A stretch of 64,000 nt of DNA, taken from NCBI GenBank assembly GCA_964250615.1, contig CAXUGM010000006.1; one strand, given 5' to 3'. The notes beneath the pieces were generated by a model, which was not told where the DNA came from, made no database searches, and saw only the letters and a program-made list of their open reading frames with translations. Shown here piece after piece: positions 8,589-17,004 of the stretch (position 1 is the first letter of the stretch; every line of letters begins with the position of its first letter). A program made the translations under genes and the position numbers. This DNA comes from Blautia sp900556555. GTDB taxonomy: Bacteria > Bacillota > Clostridia > Lachnospirales > Lachnospiraceae.

Positions 8589-10082
8589 ATGAAATGGAAA
8601 AGAAAAATAGCTGTATTTAGTGCGGCAGTGATATGGATTCTTTGTATGACAGCAGGATGCCGGGAACAGGTACAAGAAAGTGAAAACAAAGAAGAAATCG
8701 TTTCCCTGATCTGGTATCAGGTGGGGGATGCACAGAAAGATGACCAGATGGTCATGGATGAAGTGAATAAGTATGTAGCTGAAAAAATCGGTGTAAAAAT
8801 AAAGATTGTAAAAGTGGGATGGAGCGATTACAGCCAGAAAATGCAGGTGGTGATCAACACAAATGACAAGTGGGATTTGTGTTTTACCAGCTCCTGGACC
8901 AATGATTATCTGCAGAATGCACAGAAGGGTGTTTTTCTGGAGTTAGATGATTACCTGGAAAAAGAAGGAAAGGAAATGTATGCGTTTATGGATTCCCGCT
9001 TTTGGGAGGCTGCACGGGTAGGAGGTAAAATTTACGGTGTTCCCAGTGAGAAAGAAATCGGGAACTGCCCGATGTGGGTATTTACAAAAGAATATGTGGA
9101 TAAATATAACATTCCCTATAAGGAATTGCATACCCTGGAAGATTTAGAGCCATGGTTACAGCTTATTAAGGAAAAAGAGCCTGATGTGGTTCCATTATAC
9201 TGCACCAGGGATTATTCAGCACCGACTTATATGGATAAGATTGTGGATCCTATTGGAATCGAATATGGGGATGACTCCCTGACAGTCAGAAATATATTTG
9301 AGACAGAAAAGATGATGTCCACGCTCAGAACCATGAGAAAGTATTATGAAGCAGGATATGTAAATGAAAATGCTGCTCTGGCTTCTGATGAGAAATCCAT
9401 CAAACGTTTTGTGACAAAAGGTGATGGACACCCGTATGCGGAAATAACCTGGGGGAAAGATTTGGGCTATGATGTGGTGGTCACACCTATCATGGATACC
9501 CAGATTACCAATGCATCTGCAAGAGGAGCACTTACGGCTGTGAACAGGAACTCTGAGCATCCGGAAAAAGCAGTAGAGTTTTTAAATCTGGTAAACACAG
9601 ACAGTTATTTAAGGAATCTGCTGAATTATGGGATAGAGGGGGTTCATTGGCACAAGACAGAGGTTCCGGAGGAGGAGGCAGCCGCTACACAGGGAAAACC
9701 TTATGTATATGAAGCAAAAGCCAGTCTGGACAGCGCAAAAAAACAGGATTATTCTGTGCCTTACTGGGTACAGGGGGGAATGTTTTCTACTTATGTGCTG
9801 GAGAATGAGCCTGTCGGTAAATGGGCTGTTTTTAAAGATTTTAATGATGCGTCCAGTCCGGCACCTTCCCTTGGATTCGATTTTAATATTGATTCTGTTA
9901 AGAACCAGGTGTCTGAACTTAGAAATGTGCTGGATGAATTTGGAAAACCGCTGTACACAGGCAGCGTTGACCCTGATGTCTATGTTCCAAAGTTGCTGGA
10001 AAAGCTGGAACAGACAGGGGTGGGACAAATCATTGAAGAAATGCAGCGTCAGATAGATGAATGGAAAGTATCAAAAGAATAA
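8589..10082 (+). CDS. ABC-type carbohydrate-binding lipoprotein (orphan, sensor-linked)
   Basis: A 497-residue extracellular solute-binding protein with a lipoprotein signal ending in the lipobox MTAGC (lipidated C24). It belongs to the large carbohydrate-binding-protein family used by LplB/LplC-type importers and is visibly paralogous to the binding protein at 13292-14755: both begin the mature part with a V-L-W strand, share the EKIGV block and have similar C termini. It sits directly behind the sensor/regulator genes and has no permeases of its own. It could feed the importer encoded at 11330-13248 or act as a ligand-presenting partner of the histidine kinase. That second role is inference. 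Confidence 0.88.
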   Translation: MKWKRKIAVFSAAVIWILCMTAGCREQVQESENKEEIVSLIWYQVGDAQKDDQMVMDEVNKYVAEKIGVKIKIVKVGWSDYSQKMQVVINTNDKWDLCFTSSWTNDYLQNAQKGVFLELDDYLEKEGKEMYAFMDSRFWEAARVGGKIYGVPSEKEIGNCPMWVFTKEYVDKYNIPYKELHTLEDLEPWLQLIKEKEPDVVPLYCTRDYSAPTYMDKIVDPIGIEYGDDSLTVRNIFETEKMMSTLRTMRKYYEAGYVNENAALASDEKSIKRFVTKGDGHPYAEITWGKDLGYDVVVTPIMDTQITNASARGALTAVNRNSEHPEKAVEFLNLVNTDSYLRNLLNYGIEGVHWHKTEVPEEEAAATQGKPYVYEAKASLDSAKKQDYSVPYWVQGGMFSTYVLENEPVGKWAVFKDFNDASSPAPSLGFDFNIDSVKNQVSELRNVLDEFGKPLYTGSVDPDVYVPKLLEKLEQTGVGQIIEEMQRQIDEWKVSKE

Positions 10083-10106
10083 ACCTTATGAAAGGAAGGG
10101 TCTGAT

Positions 10107-11162
10107 ATGGAAAAACAGGAATTATTACGGAAAGTAGGACATATGAGCCAGGTGGCAGATGTGAAAGAGATTTCCTTTGAGGAAGGAAGAGCTGCCGGAA
10201 TGAAAGGATGGCAGGTAAAAAATGGTCCTTTGCAGTTCACAGTCATGAAAGACAAATGTCTGGATCTGGCAGAAGTGAATTATAAGGGGATTCAGATGAA
10301 TTTTCTTTCTAAACCAGGACTTCAGGGCAGAAATCATTATGACACCAATGGCAGTGAGGCACAGCGCAGTATCATGGGTGGTATGATGTTTACCTGTGGT
10401 TTGGAAAATATCTGTGCTCCTTATGAAAGCGACAAAGCCTATCCCATGCATGGCAGAATCAGGACTACTCCTGCAGAACATACCGGTGCAGAAGCAGTAT
10501 GGAAAGAGGATGCCTATGAAATTTCTGTACATGGGGAAATGAGAGAAGCAGAGCTTTTCGGGGAAAATCTTCTGATGAAGAGAAAAATTACTACTACTTA
10601 TCCGGGAAAACAGATTGTGGTGGAAGATACTATAGAAAACCAGGGCTTCCGGGAAGAACCGGCAATGCTTCTGTATCATTTCAATGTGGGCTATCCGCTC
10701 CTGGATGAAGGGGCAAGAATCATTCTTCCGACAAAAAAAGTGATTCCAAGAGATGAGGCAGCAGCACCTTATGTAGAAACTTATGATGTTATGGAAGCAC
10801 CTAAGGACTGTGAACCTGAGTATGTTTTTCTTCATGAACTGGAAGCAGATGAGGAAGGGAATACATTTGCGGCAGTGCTCAATGAAAAGCTGGGGCTTGG
10901 AATACGCCTGGAATTTAACAAGAAAAATCTCCCGTATTTCATGCAGTGGAAGTCCCTGGCAAGCGGTGATTATGTAGTCGGGCTGGAGCCGGCAAATTCC
11001 AGTGTGTATGGCAGGGGTTATCATGAAGAACGTGGTGATCTGCATAAAATCCAGCCATTTGCAACAGAAACCAGGAAACTTACCATCACAATACTGGAAA
11101 GAGAAGAGTTGGAAGAAACTGTAAAAATTGCAGAAAAACTGGTTAAATTCTACAAAGAATAA
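10107..11162 (+). CDS. DUF4432 aldose-epimerase-like protein
   Basis: A 351-residue protein matching the DUF4432 family, which has the beta-sandwich fold of aldose 1-epimerase (galactose mutarotase). Supporting signs are the MMFTCGLENICAP block near residues 92-104, the MHGRI motif near 114-118 with a conserved histidine, and the GLEPAN motif near the C terminus. There is no signal peptide, so it should act in the cytoplasm. It is the last gene of the two-component operon and is followed by a terminator. A role in anomer or sugar interconversion of imported mannosides is plausible but untested, and the family has few biochemically defined members. Confidence 0.8.
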   Translation: MEKQELLRKVGHMSQVADVKEISFEEGRAAGMKGWQVKNGPLQFTVMKDKCLDLAEVNYKGIQMNFLSKPGLQGRNHYDTNGSEAQRSIMGGMMFTCGLENICAPYESDKAYPMHGRIRTTPAEHTGAEAVWKEDAYEISVHGEMREAELFGENLLMKRKITTTYPGKQIVVEDTIENQGFREEPAMLLYHFNVGYPLLDEGARIILPTKKVIPRDEAAAPYVETYDVMEAPKDCEPEYVFLHELEADEEGNTFAAVLNEKLGLGIRLEFNKKNLPYFMQWKSLASGDYVVGLEPANSSVYGRGYHEERGDLHKIQPFATETRKLTITILEREELEETVKIAEKLVKFYKE

Positions 11163-11181
11163 AAATAGAAATATAAAAAAT

Positions 11182-11218
11182 TGGCGGAACTGTATGAAAC
11201 AGGGCCGCCATTTTTTTA
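11182..11218 (+). terminator. Terminator of the two-component/binding-protein operon
   Basis: The stem TGGCGG (11182-11187) with CCGCCA (11205-11210) is followed by seven T. It separates the regulatory operon from the importer operon. Confidence 0.85.
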
Positions 11219-11224
11219 TCTTGC

Positions 11225-11287
11225 TAGAATTTGTACATGAAATCTAAAATAATTCAAATTTTATAAAGCTTTCATAAATGTTATAGT
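11225..11287 (+). promoter_or_regulatory. Activator-type promoter region of the mannoside ABC importer
   Basis: TATAGT at 11282-11287 is a good -10 box, but no good -35 hexamer lies 17 bp upstream, as is usual for activator-dependent promoters. The 13-mer TAGAATTTGTACA (11225-11237) lies at the same 57-bp offset from the -10 as its copy before the GH38 gene. I infer a regulator site for the YesN-like protein. Confidence 0.6.
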
Positions 11288-11329
11288 GTATTTTACACAA
11301 AGAACATTAAAAAGGGAGGTCGTGAAAAA

Positions 11330-12301
11330 ATGCGAACAAACAAAACATCGGTTTCTCCGGTGAAGAAACGCAGAAAAAGATTTACAAAGGATGACCTGGA
11401 ACTGACATTATTATCTGTTCCTACCTTAATCTGGTACTTCATTTTCTGTTATCTTCCCATGTTCGGCGTTATCATTGCGTTCAAGAATTACAAACTGCAG
11501 CCAGGAGGACATGGCTTCTTGTATAACTTACTTCACAGTGACTGGGCCGGATTTGGAAACTTTGAGTATTTCTTCACATCAAATGCATTCACAATGCTGC
11601 TGCGCAACACCATCCTCTACAACATTGTATTCATTATCATCAGTGCATCCGTTGCAGTAGGCGGTGCTTTGATGCTGAGCAGCATGATTAACAAGAAAGC
11701 GTCTAAGGTATATCAGACTATGATGTTCCTGCCTTACTTCATGTCCTGGGTAGTTGTAAGCTACTTCGTTTACGCACTGCTCACACCAGAAAGAGGTTTG
11801 TTAAATGGTCTGATCACAGCGCTTGGAGGGGATCCCATTATGTGGTACCAGGAAGCGAAATACTGGCCATTCATCATCGTATTCCTGAACACATGGAAAG
11901 GTATGGGATATGGTATGGTTATGTACCTGGCAAGTATCACAGGTATTGACCCGTCTCTCTATGAAGCAGCCGTTATGGACGGTGCAAACAAGAAACAGCA
12001 GATGAGACATATTACACTTCCGGGAATCAAACCAGTGTTTGTTATGATGCTGATTCTTGACTGTGGTAAAATCTTTAACTCTGACTTCGGTCTCTTCTAT
12101 CAGGTTACAGGACAGATTCCTGCATCCCTGTATGAAACAGTATCTACATTTGATACCTTCGTGTACAAAGCTATCAAGTCCACAGCACCAATCGGACAGA
12201 CAGCAGCAGCATCCTTCTTCCAGGCAATCTGCAGTTGCGGTACCATTCTGCTGGCAAACTGGGTAGTAAGTAAGGTTGATAATGAGAACAGGATTATTTA
12301 A
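11330..12301 (+). CDS. ABC transporter permease, LplB type (mannoside importer)
   Basis: A 323-residue inner-membrane permease of the binding-protein-dependent sugar family (MalF/LplB type). After a basic N terminus there are about six transmembrane segments. The cytoplasmic EAA loop reads EAAVMDGANKKQQMRHITLPG near residues 210-230, the contact site for the ATPase. It is first in a three-gene operon with the second permease and the binding protein. No ATPase gene is present, so a shared MsmK-like ATPase encoded elsewhere is expected. A clear AGGGAGG ribosome site precedes the ATG. Confidence 0.93.
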   Translation: MRTNKTSVSPVKKRRKRFTKDDLELTLLSVPTLIWYFIFCYLPMFGVIIAFKNYKLQPGGHGFLYNLLHSDWAGFGNFEYFFTSNAFTMLLRNTILYNIVFIIISASVAVGGALMLSSMINKKASKVYQTMMFLPYFMSWVVVSYFVYALLTPERGLLNGLITALGGDPIMWYQEAKYWPFIIVFLNTWKGMGYGMVMYLASITGIDPSLYEAAVMDGANKKQQMRHITLPGIKPVFVMMLILDCGKIFNSDFGLFYQVTGQIPASLYETVSTFDTFVYKAIKSTAPIGQTAAASFFQAICSCGTILLANWVVSKVDNENRII

Positions 12302-12318
12302 GGAAGGGAGCGAATAAA

Positions 12319-13248
12319 GTGAGTAAAGTAAAAAAAGCAAATGTTGATAAGATGTCATCCCTGAACCAGATTAAACCGTCAACAAACATTTTGTTTAATA
12401 TTGTTTTTCTGTTTCTTGGATTGATGTGTATTATGCCACTGGTATTCGTTTTCATCATCTCTATCACAAGTGAGGAATCCCTGAAGGCGAATGGATATCA
12501 GTTCATTCCAAATGAGCTTTCCAATGCCGCTTACATGTTCCTCTGGAATGAGCGGGAAACAATTTTACGGGCATTATTTATGTCTATTTTGGTAACTGTA
12601 ATCGGTACCGTTATTACTATCTGCCTGACTACATCCATGGGATATGTGGCATCCAGAAGAAACTTTAAACTGAAAAAACTGTACACATGGATTATTTTTG
12701 TTCCTATGGTATTTAATGGCGGTATGCTTGCTTCTTATGTTGTAGTAAATAACATTTTGAATTTGAGAGATACCATCTGGGCGTTGATTCTGCCTCTGGC
12801 ATGTTCGTCATTCAGTGTTACCATATGCCGTACCTTCTTCCGTACAACAGTTCCGGATGCACTGATTGAAGCAGCCAAAATTGATGGTGCGGGACAGTTC
12901 AGAATCTGGTCTGGAATTGTACTTCCGATTTCAAAACCGGTTATGGCTACGATTGGTATGTTTGCAGCATTTGGTTATTGGAATGACTGGTTCCAGGCAT
13001 CCTTGTATATTTCAAATGATAAACTTTTAACATTGCAGGCATTCTTAAACAGTATTCAGAACAAACTGGAATATCTGGCAAACAATCCATATGGCGGACT
13101 TTCACTGGTAGAGTATAAAAATGCCATGCCTACCGAGTCCGTGCGAATGGCAATTGCGATTATCGTTATTGTTCCGATTGCTCTTACCTATCCATTCTTC
13201 CAGAAATACTTTATTTCCGGATTGACAATCGGTTCTGTAAAAGAATAA
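12319..13248 (+). CDS. ABC transporter permease, LplC type (mannoside importer)
   Basis: A 309-residue partner permease (MalG/LplC type) with six predicted transmembrane segments and the EAA motif EAAKIDGAGQFRIW near residues 190-203. Translation starts at GTG, chosen because AGGAAGGGAG lies just upstream and no ATG fits. It follows the first permease by 17 bases and precedes the binding protein by 43. With 11330-12301 it forms the membrane channel of the importer. Confidence 0.93.
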   Translation: MSKVKKANVDKMSSLNQIKPSTNILFNIVFLFLGLMCIMPLVFVFIISITSEESLKANGYQFIPNELSNAAYMFLWNERETILRALFMSILVTVIGTVITICLTTSMGYVASRRNFKLKKLYTWIIFVPMVFNGGMLASYVVVNNILNLRDTIWALILPLACSSFSVTICRTFFRTTVPDALIEAAKIDGAGQFRIWSGIVLPISKPVMATIGMFAAFGYWNDWFQASLYISNDKLLTLQAFLNSIQNKLEYLANNPYGGLSLVEYKNAMPTESVRMAIAIIVIVPIALTYPFFQKYFISGLTIGSVKE

Positions 13249-13291
13249 TTATACAAATTTATAATTATATAAAACATAACAGGAGGGTATT

Positions 13292-14755
13292 ATGAAGTTA
13301 AGAAAATTAGCAGCACTTGGTATGGCAGCAGTTATGGCAGCCGGTACGCTGGCAGGATGCGGCGGAAATGACAAAAAAGAAACAGCATCTAACAAAGGCG
13401 GAGATGAAATCGTAAATCTGAAATGGGTAATCGTTGGAAATGGTATGCCTGAGAACTATGATTCCTGGTCAGCAACTTTAAACGAATATCTGGGTGAGAA
13501 AATCGGTGTCAATGTAGAAATGGAAGTAATTCCATGGGGAAACTGGGATGACAGAAGAAACATCATCATCAGTACAAATGAACCATATGACATTATCTTC
13601 GGTAATGGTAATAACTACAATGCAGACATTAAACTGGGTGCATATGCAGACCTTACAGACATGATCGATGAATATATGCCAGAGTTTAAAGAATTAATGC
13701 CTGAGAAATACTGGGATGCAGTAAGAGCGGTAGACGGCCAGATTTATGGTATCCCTGCTTACAAAGACAGCTCTATCTCCAACTATAGCGTATGGGATAA
13801 AGAACTGGTAGAAGAGTACAGCATTGATACATCAAAATACGAGGATTTGAAAGACCTGACACCTCTGTTTGAACAGTTAAAAGCAGATAAAAATGATTAT
13901 CCTGTTTATGTAAAAAATGACGGTGTTTACATGATCTTCGATAAATACGATCAGATTGGTACCGGTGCACAGATTATCGGTGTAAGATATGATGACAAAG
14001 ATGCAAAAGTTTGTTTCACACTGGAAGAGGATGATATTTTTGCAGATCTTCAGACCTTCCATGAATGGTACAAAAAAGGTATCATCAACCCGGATGCAGC
14101 TACTTTAACAGAAGCACGTAAATATAACATGTGGCGTATTGCCCAGGGATGGGAATCAGCAGGCGAAACTGTATGGGGTCCTGACATGGGAAAAGAAGTT
14201 ACTGTTGAAAAATGGGGCGACACCATTCTTTCTAACGAAACAGTACGTGGTTCTATGAACATGATTTCTGTAAACAGCAAACATCCTGAAAAATGTCTGG
14301 AATTACTGAACCTGGTAAATACAGATACAAAAGTACGTGATATGTTCTACTACGGAGAAGAAGGCGTGAACTTCGAATATGTAGATGTTGACGGAACACA
14401 GAAAGTACATAAAATCAACACAGAGTGGCCAATGGCTGGTTACACACAGGGTACATTCTTCACTGTTACACCAATCGAAACAGATACTAATGACCAGTGG
14501 GGCGAAATCAAAGCTCTGAATGAAGCTGCTGTACCATCTGTCCTTCTTGGATTTAACTTTGATACAACAGAAGTTGAATCACAGCTTGCAAACTGCCGTG
14601 AAATCTGGCTGCGTTACAAGAGTGAGGTTATGGCAGGTGTAAACGATCCTGCAGAAGTTGTTCCAAAGATTAAAAAAGAATTAATGGCAGCAGGATTCCA
14701 GGACGTTCTGGACGCTGCACAGGAACAGGTAGACGCATTTATGGCATCTAAGTAA
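13292..14755 (+). CDS. ABC-type carbohydrate-binding lipoprotein of the mannoside importer
   Basis: A 487-residue solute-binding protein. The signal sequence ends in lipobox TLAGC with lipidated C23, followed by a Gly/Lys-rich linker and a large two-lobed binding domain. It is the last gene of the importer operon and ends at a very strong terminator. Its context between alpha- and beta-mannosidases suggests that manno-oligosaccharides or N-glycan fragments are the ligand. It is paralogous to the binding protein at 8589-10082. Confidence 0.92.
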   Translation: MKLRKLAALGMAAVMAAGTLAGCGGNDKKETASNKGGDEIVNLKWVIVGNGMPENYDSWSATLNEYLGEKIGVNVEMEVIPWGNWDDRRNIIISTNEPYDIIFGNGNNYNADIKLGAYADLTDMIDEYMPEFKELMPEKYWDAVRAVDGQIYGIPAYKDSSISNYSVWDKELVEEYSIDTSKYEDLKDLTPLFEQLKADKNDYPVYVKNDGVYMIFDKYDQIGTGAQIIGVRYDDKDAKVCFTLEEDDIFADLQTFHEWYKKGIINPDAATLTEARKYNMWRIAQGWESAGETVWGPDMGKEVTVEKWGDTILSNETVRGSMNMISVNSKHPEKCLELLNLVNTDTKVRDMFYYGEEGVNFEYVDVDGTQKVHKINTEWPMAGYTQGTFFTVTPIETDTNDQWGEIKALNEAAVPSVLLGFNFDTTEVESQLANCREIWLRYKSEVMAGVNDPAEVVPKIKKELMAAGFQDVLDAAQEQVDAFMASK

Positions 14756-14780
14756 AGATAAAATATAAACATGTAAAAAA

Positions 14781-14836
14781 GAAAAGCTGACGCAAACGAA
14801 ATAGTAGTCATTACTGGTTTTGCGTCGGCTTTTCTG
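14781..14836 (+). terminator. Strong terminator after the importer operon
   Basis: A 16-bp stem, GAAAAGCTGACGCAAA (14781-14796) with TTTGCGTCGGCTTTTC (14819-14834), has a single G-U. The A-rich left flank and T-rich right arm could make it work in both directions. Confidence 0.9.
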
Positions 14837-14862
14837 GTGACTGGAAACAGGAGGCACAATGG

Positions 14863-16992
14863 ATGAAACTGCGAAACAAAACAGATAACAGACCGTATAT
14901 GAATGTTATTTTTGGAAATTTTTACAGTCCGGCATTTGATGATGAAAACTTTGTGGATGAGACTATGGGCTTGATTAAAGAGTTGGGCTTTAACAGTGTT
15001 ATGTTTGATACAAAAGACTGGGAAGATTTTCGGGACCGGTATGAAACCGGGGCTTTGAGCCAATATGTGAAAATGCAGGAATACATGGGAAAATCAGCCC
15101 ATGAGCATGATTTGTTCTATAATTTTCTTCTCCTTTACTTAAATGGAGATAACCTGTATCCCCATATCCGTTACAGCCCGCCGATTTTCGGAGAGGAAAT
15201 CACCTATTTAGACGGTACACCGGGCAGATGGTATAAATACTGGTCCGAGAAAGCACAGAAGTCTATGAAAGACCATGTGGACCGGATCATGGAAAGCTAT
15301 GGTGACGGCTGCCAGCACTGCGTCACAGAAGAAGGAAAGGAAGTTATTCCCGTGTGCAGCATGTGGGATCCAGTGGTGGCCGTGAGCTTTGACGAAGAAG
15401 GACAGAACCGTTACCGTTCTTATCTGAAAAAGCTCTACCACGGTGAGATTGAGGAATTGAACAAAAATTATGATATCCAGGCAGAGAATTTTGAGAGTCT
15501 GACACCACAGGAATACTGGTATGGTGTGAAATACCCGGAGGACGCTTTTTACACAGAAGAGGATGTAAGAAAGCGTACGCCTAAGTTTTATGTGTGGAGA
15601 GATAACACTCTTTGGAAAATCCATGAAATGACAGAGTATTTCAAAAAAATCGGACCAAAACTGAAAGAAAAGAATCCGGATCTGTTTCTCTGTCCTGACT
15701 TGAGCCAGTGGGGATATTTCCTGAATATCTTTGGAAGAGAGCAGCAGGATCTGGACAATGAATTCAGTGATCTGTGGGATACAGCCGTGAGAGGAATCGA
15801 CATGTATGCCCTGGCTCCTTATCTTGATTCCTGTCATTTTATTGCGGTACCGGTGACACCAGATGGGATTGCAGATGCCTATGTGGTTTCCTGCCAGCAC
15901 AGTATGATGCGTGTGATGAATCAGGACAAGCCCATGACAGGCGGGATTTACTGGGGGCGTTATATTTACAATGATATTTATGTACAGCTTACGCCAGCAG
16001 AAATCATTGGCTCCATGACAGCCTGTGGCATGGATGGTTATACCTGCTATGGAATGAACGGATTAGATGATGGCGGTGTCATGAACCGCATGGACGAAGA
16101 TTTCCGGGAATCTTTAAGACTGGCAAATGACTGGTTTGCCCAGGTGCTTCCTCTTCGTGGAAATAGAAAAAAGAAGGAAATTGCTGTATTGTTCCCATCA
16201 GAGATGGCACATTTGGAGCCTTTTGAAGTGGGAAATAATAAAATCCGGCGTCTGGATCTTCTGGGATGGTATAAGGTTTGCTGTGATCTTGGATACCAGG
16301 TGGATGTTATCAGCAATCATGAGATTGAAGGCGGTGCATTGGAGCAGTATCAGGTTCTTATTGTTCCTGTGAATGACTGTTATTTTGCAGTAGAACATTC
16401 CAAAATGGAAGAAGAAATCAGAAGATGGACACATAATGGAGGAGCTGTGATTCACGGGCCTTTGGATATGCTGGCAGAGAACTGTTTTGGTATCCAGGGG
16501 GAGGAATGTGAGAAAACACCGTACCGTTACGGAAAAGTAATCATTGCCCAGGGAGAGCGGTTCTGCAGATATGAAGGCGGGGAAGAGCTTGCACCTTATG
16601 TAGACGAAAAAGGTTCCTGCGTGGTAAAATATACACAGGAAAAGGGAGCTGTATATTCCTTTGGCGTGGAAATTGGGGCTTCCTATGCGGCAAAAAATAT
16701 CCCACATGTACCATATGCCCAGGGAAATAAAGAGATGTATCCTATCATCCAGTCCAGGACAACACTGGTGAAAGATATTCTGATGCAGCATGTAACACCG
16801 GCAAGCGGCATCTGCCAGCGGGGCATTGAAACGGCTGTGTATGAGAACGGAATGGTGATTGTGAATCACCGCTCCACACCTTATGTACTCCCGGAGAAGT
16901 TTTTGCAGGAAATTTATCAATATCCATGGCACGGGGAGCAGGATGGCAAAGGTGTGTTAAACGGACACGAGGCTGTGTGGGTAAGTTTTTAA
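14863..16992 (+). CDS. GH42-like glycoside hydrolase (family uncertain)
   Basis: A 709-residue protein with the architecture of GH42-type enzymes: a TIM-barrel-like half (about residues 15-425), a flavodoxin-like trimerisation domain (about 438-600) and a small C-terminal beta domain. The segment YLKKLYHGEIEELNKNY near 187-203 is the typical GH42 helix after the acid/base strand. However, the strand before it reads CSMWDP (165-170) rather than an NE pair, and the later KPMTGGIYWGRY region (356-367) lacks the usual glutamate. Either the catalytic residues differ or my alignment by eye is off. There is no signal peptide. It precedes the GH2 beta-mannosidase by 12 bases, so a mannoside substrate is likely, and a GH164-like relationship is possible. 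Confidence 0.7.
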   Translation: MKLRNKTDNRPYMNVIFGNFYSPAFDDENFVDETMGLIKELGFNSVMFDTKDWEDFRDRYETGALSQYVKMQEYMGKSAHEHDLFYNFLLLYLNGDNLYPHIRYSPPIFGEEITYLDGTPGRWYKYWSEKAQKSMKDHVDRIMESYGDGCQHCVTEEGKEVIPVCSMWDPVVAVSFDEEGQNRYRSYLKKLYHGEIEELNKNYDIQAENFESLTPQEYWYGVKYPEDAFYTEEDVRKRTPKFYVWRDNTLWKIHEMTEYFKKIGPKLKEKNPDLFLCPDLSQWGYFLNIFGREQQDLDNEFSDLWDTAVRGIDMYALAPYLDSCHFIAVPVTPDGIADAYVVSCQHSMMRVMNQDKPMTGGIYWGRYIYNDIYVQLTPAEIIGSMTACGMDGYTCYGMNGLDDGGVMNRMDEDFRESLRLANDWFAQVLPLRGNRKKKEIAVLFPSEMAHLEPFEVGNNKIRRLDLLGWYKVCCDLGYQVDVISNHEIEGGALEQYQVLIVPVNDCYFAVEHSKMEEEIRRWTHNGGAVIHGPLDMLAENCFGIQGEECEKTPYRYGKVIIAQGERFCRYEGGEELAPYVDEKGSCVVKYTQEKGAVYSFGVEIGASYAAKNIPHVPYAQGNKEMYPIIQSRTTLVKDILMQHVTPASGICQRGIETAVYENGMVIVNHRSTPYVLPEKFLQEIYQYPWHGEQDGKGVLNGHEAVWVSF

Positions 16993-17004
16993 AGGAGATT
17001 GAGT

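Noticed and set aside
11259..11275. Catabolite-responsive element (cre) in the importer promoter
   Set aside because: ATAAAGCTTTCATA resembles cre halves but lacks the central CG and two bases of spacing.
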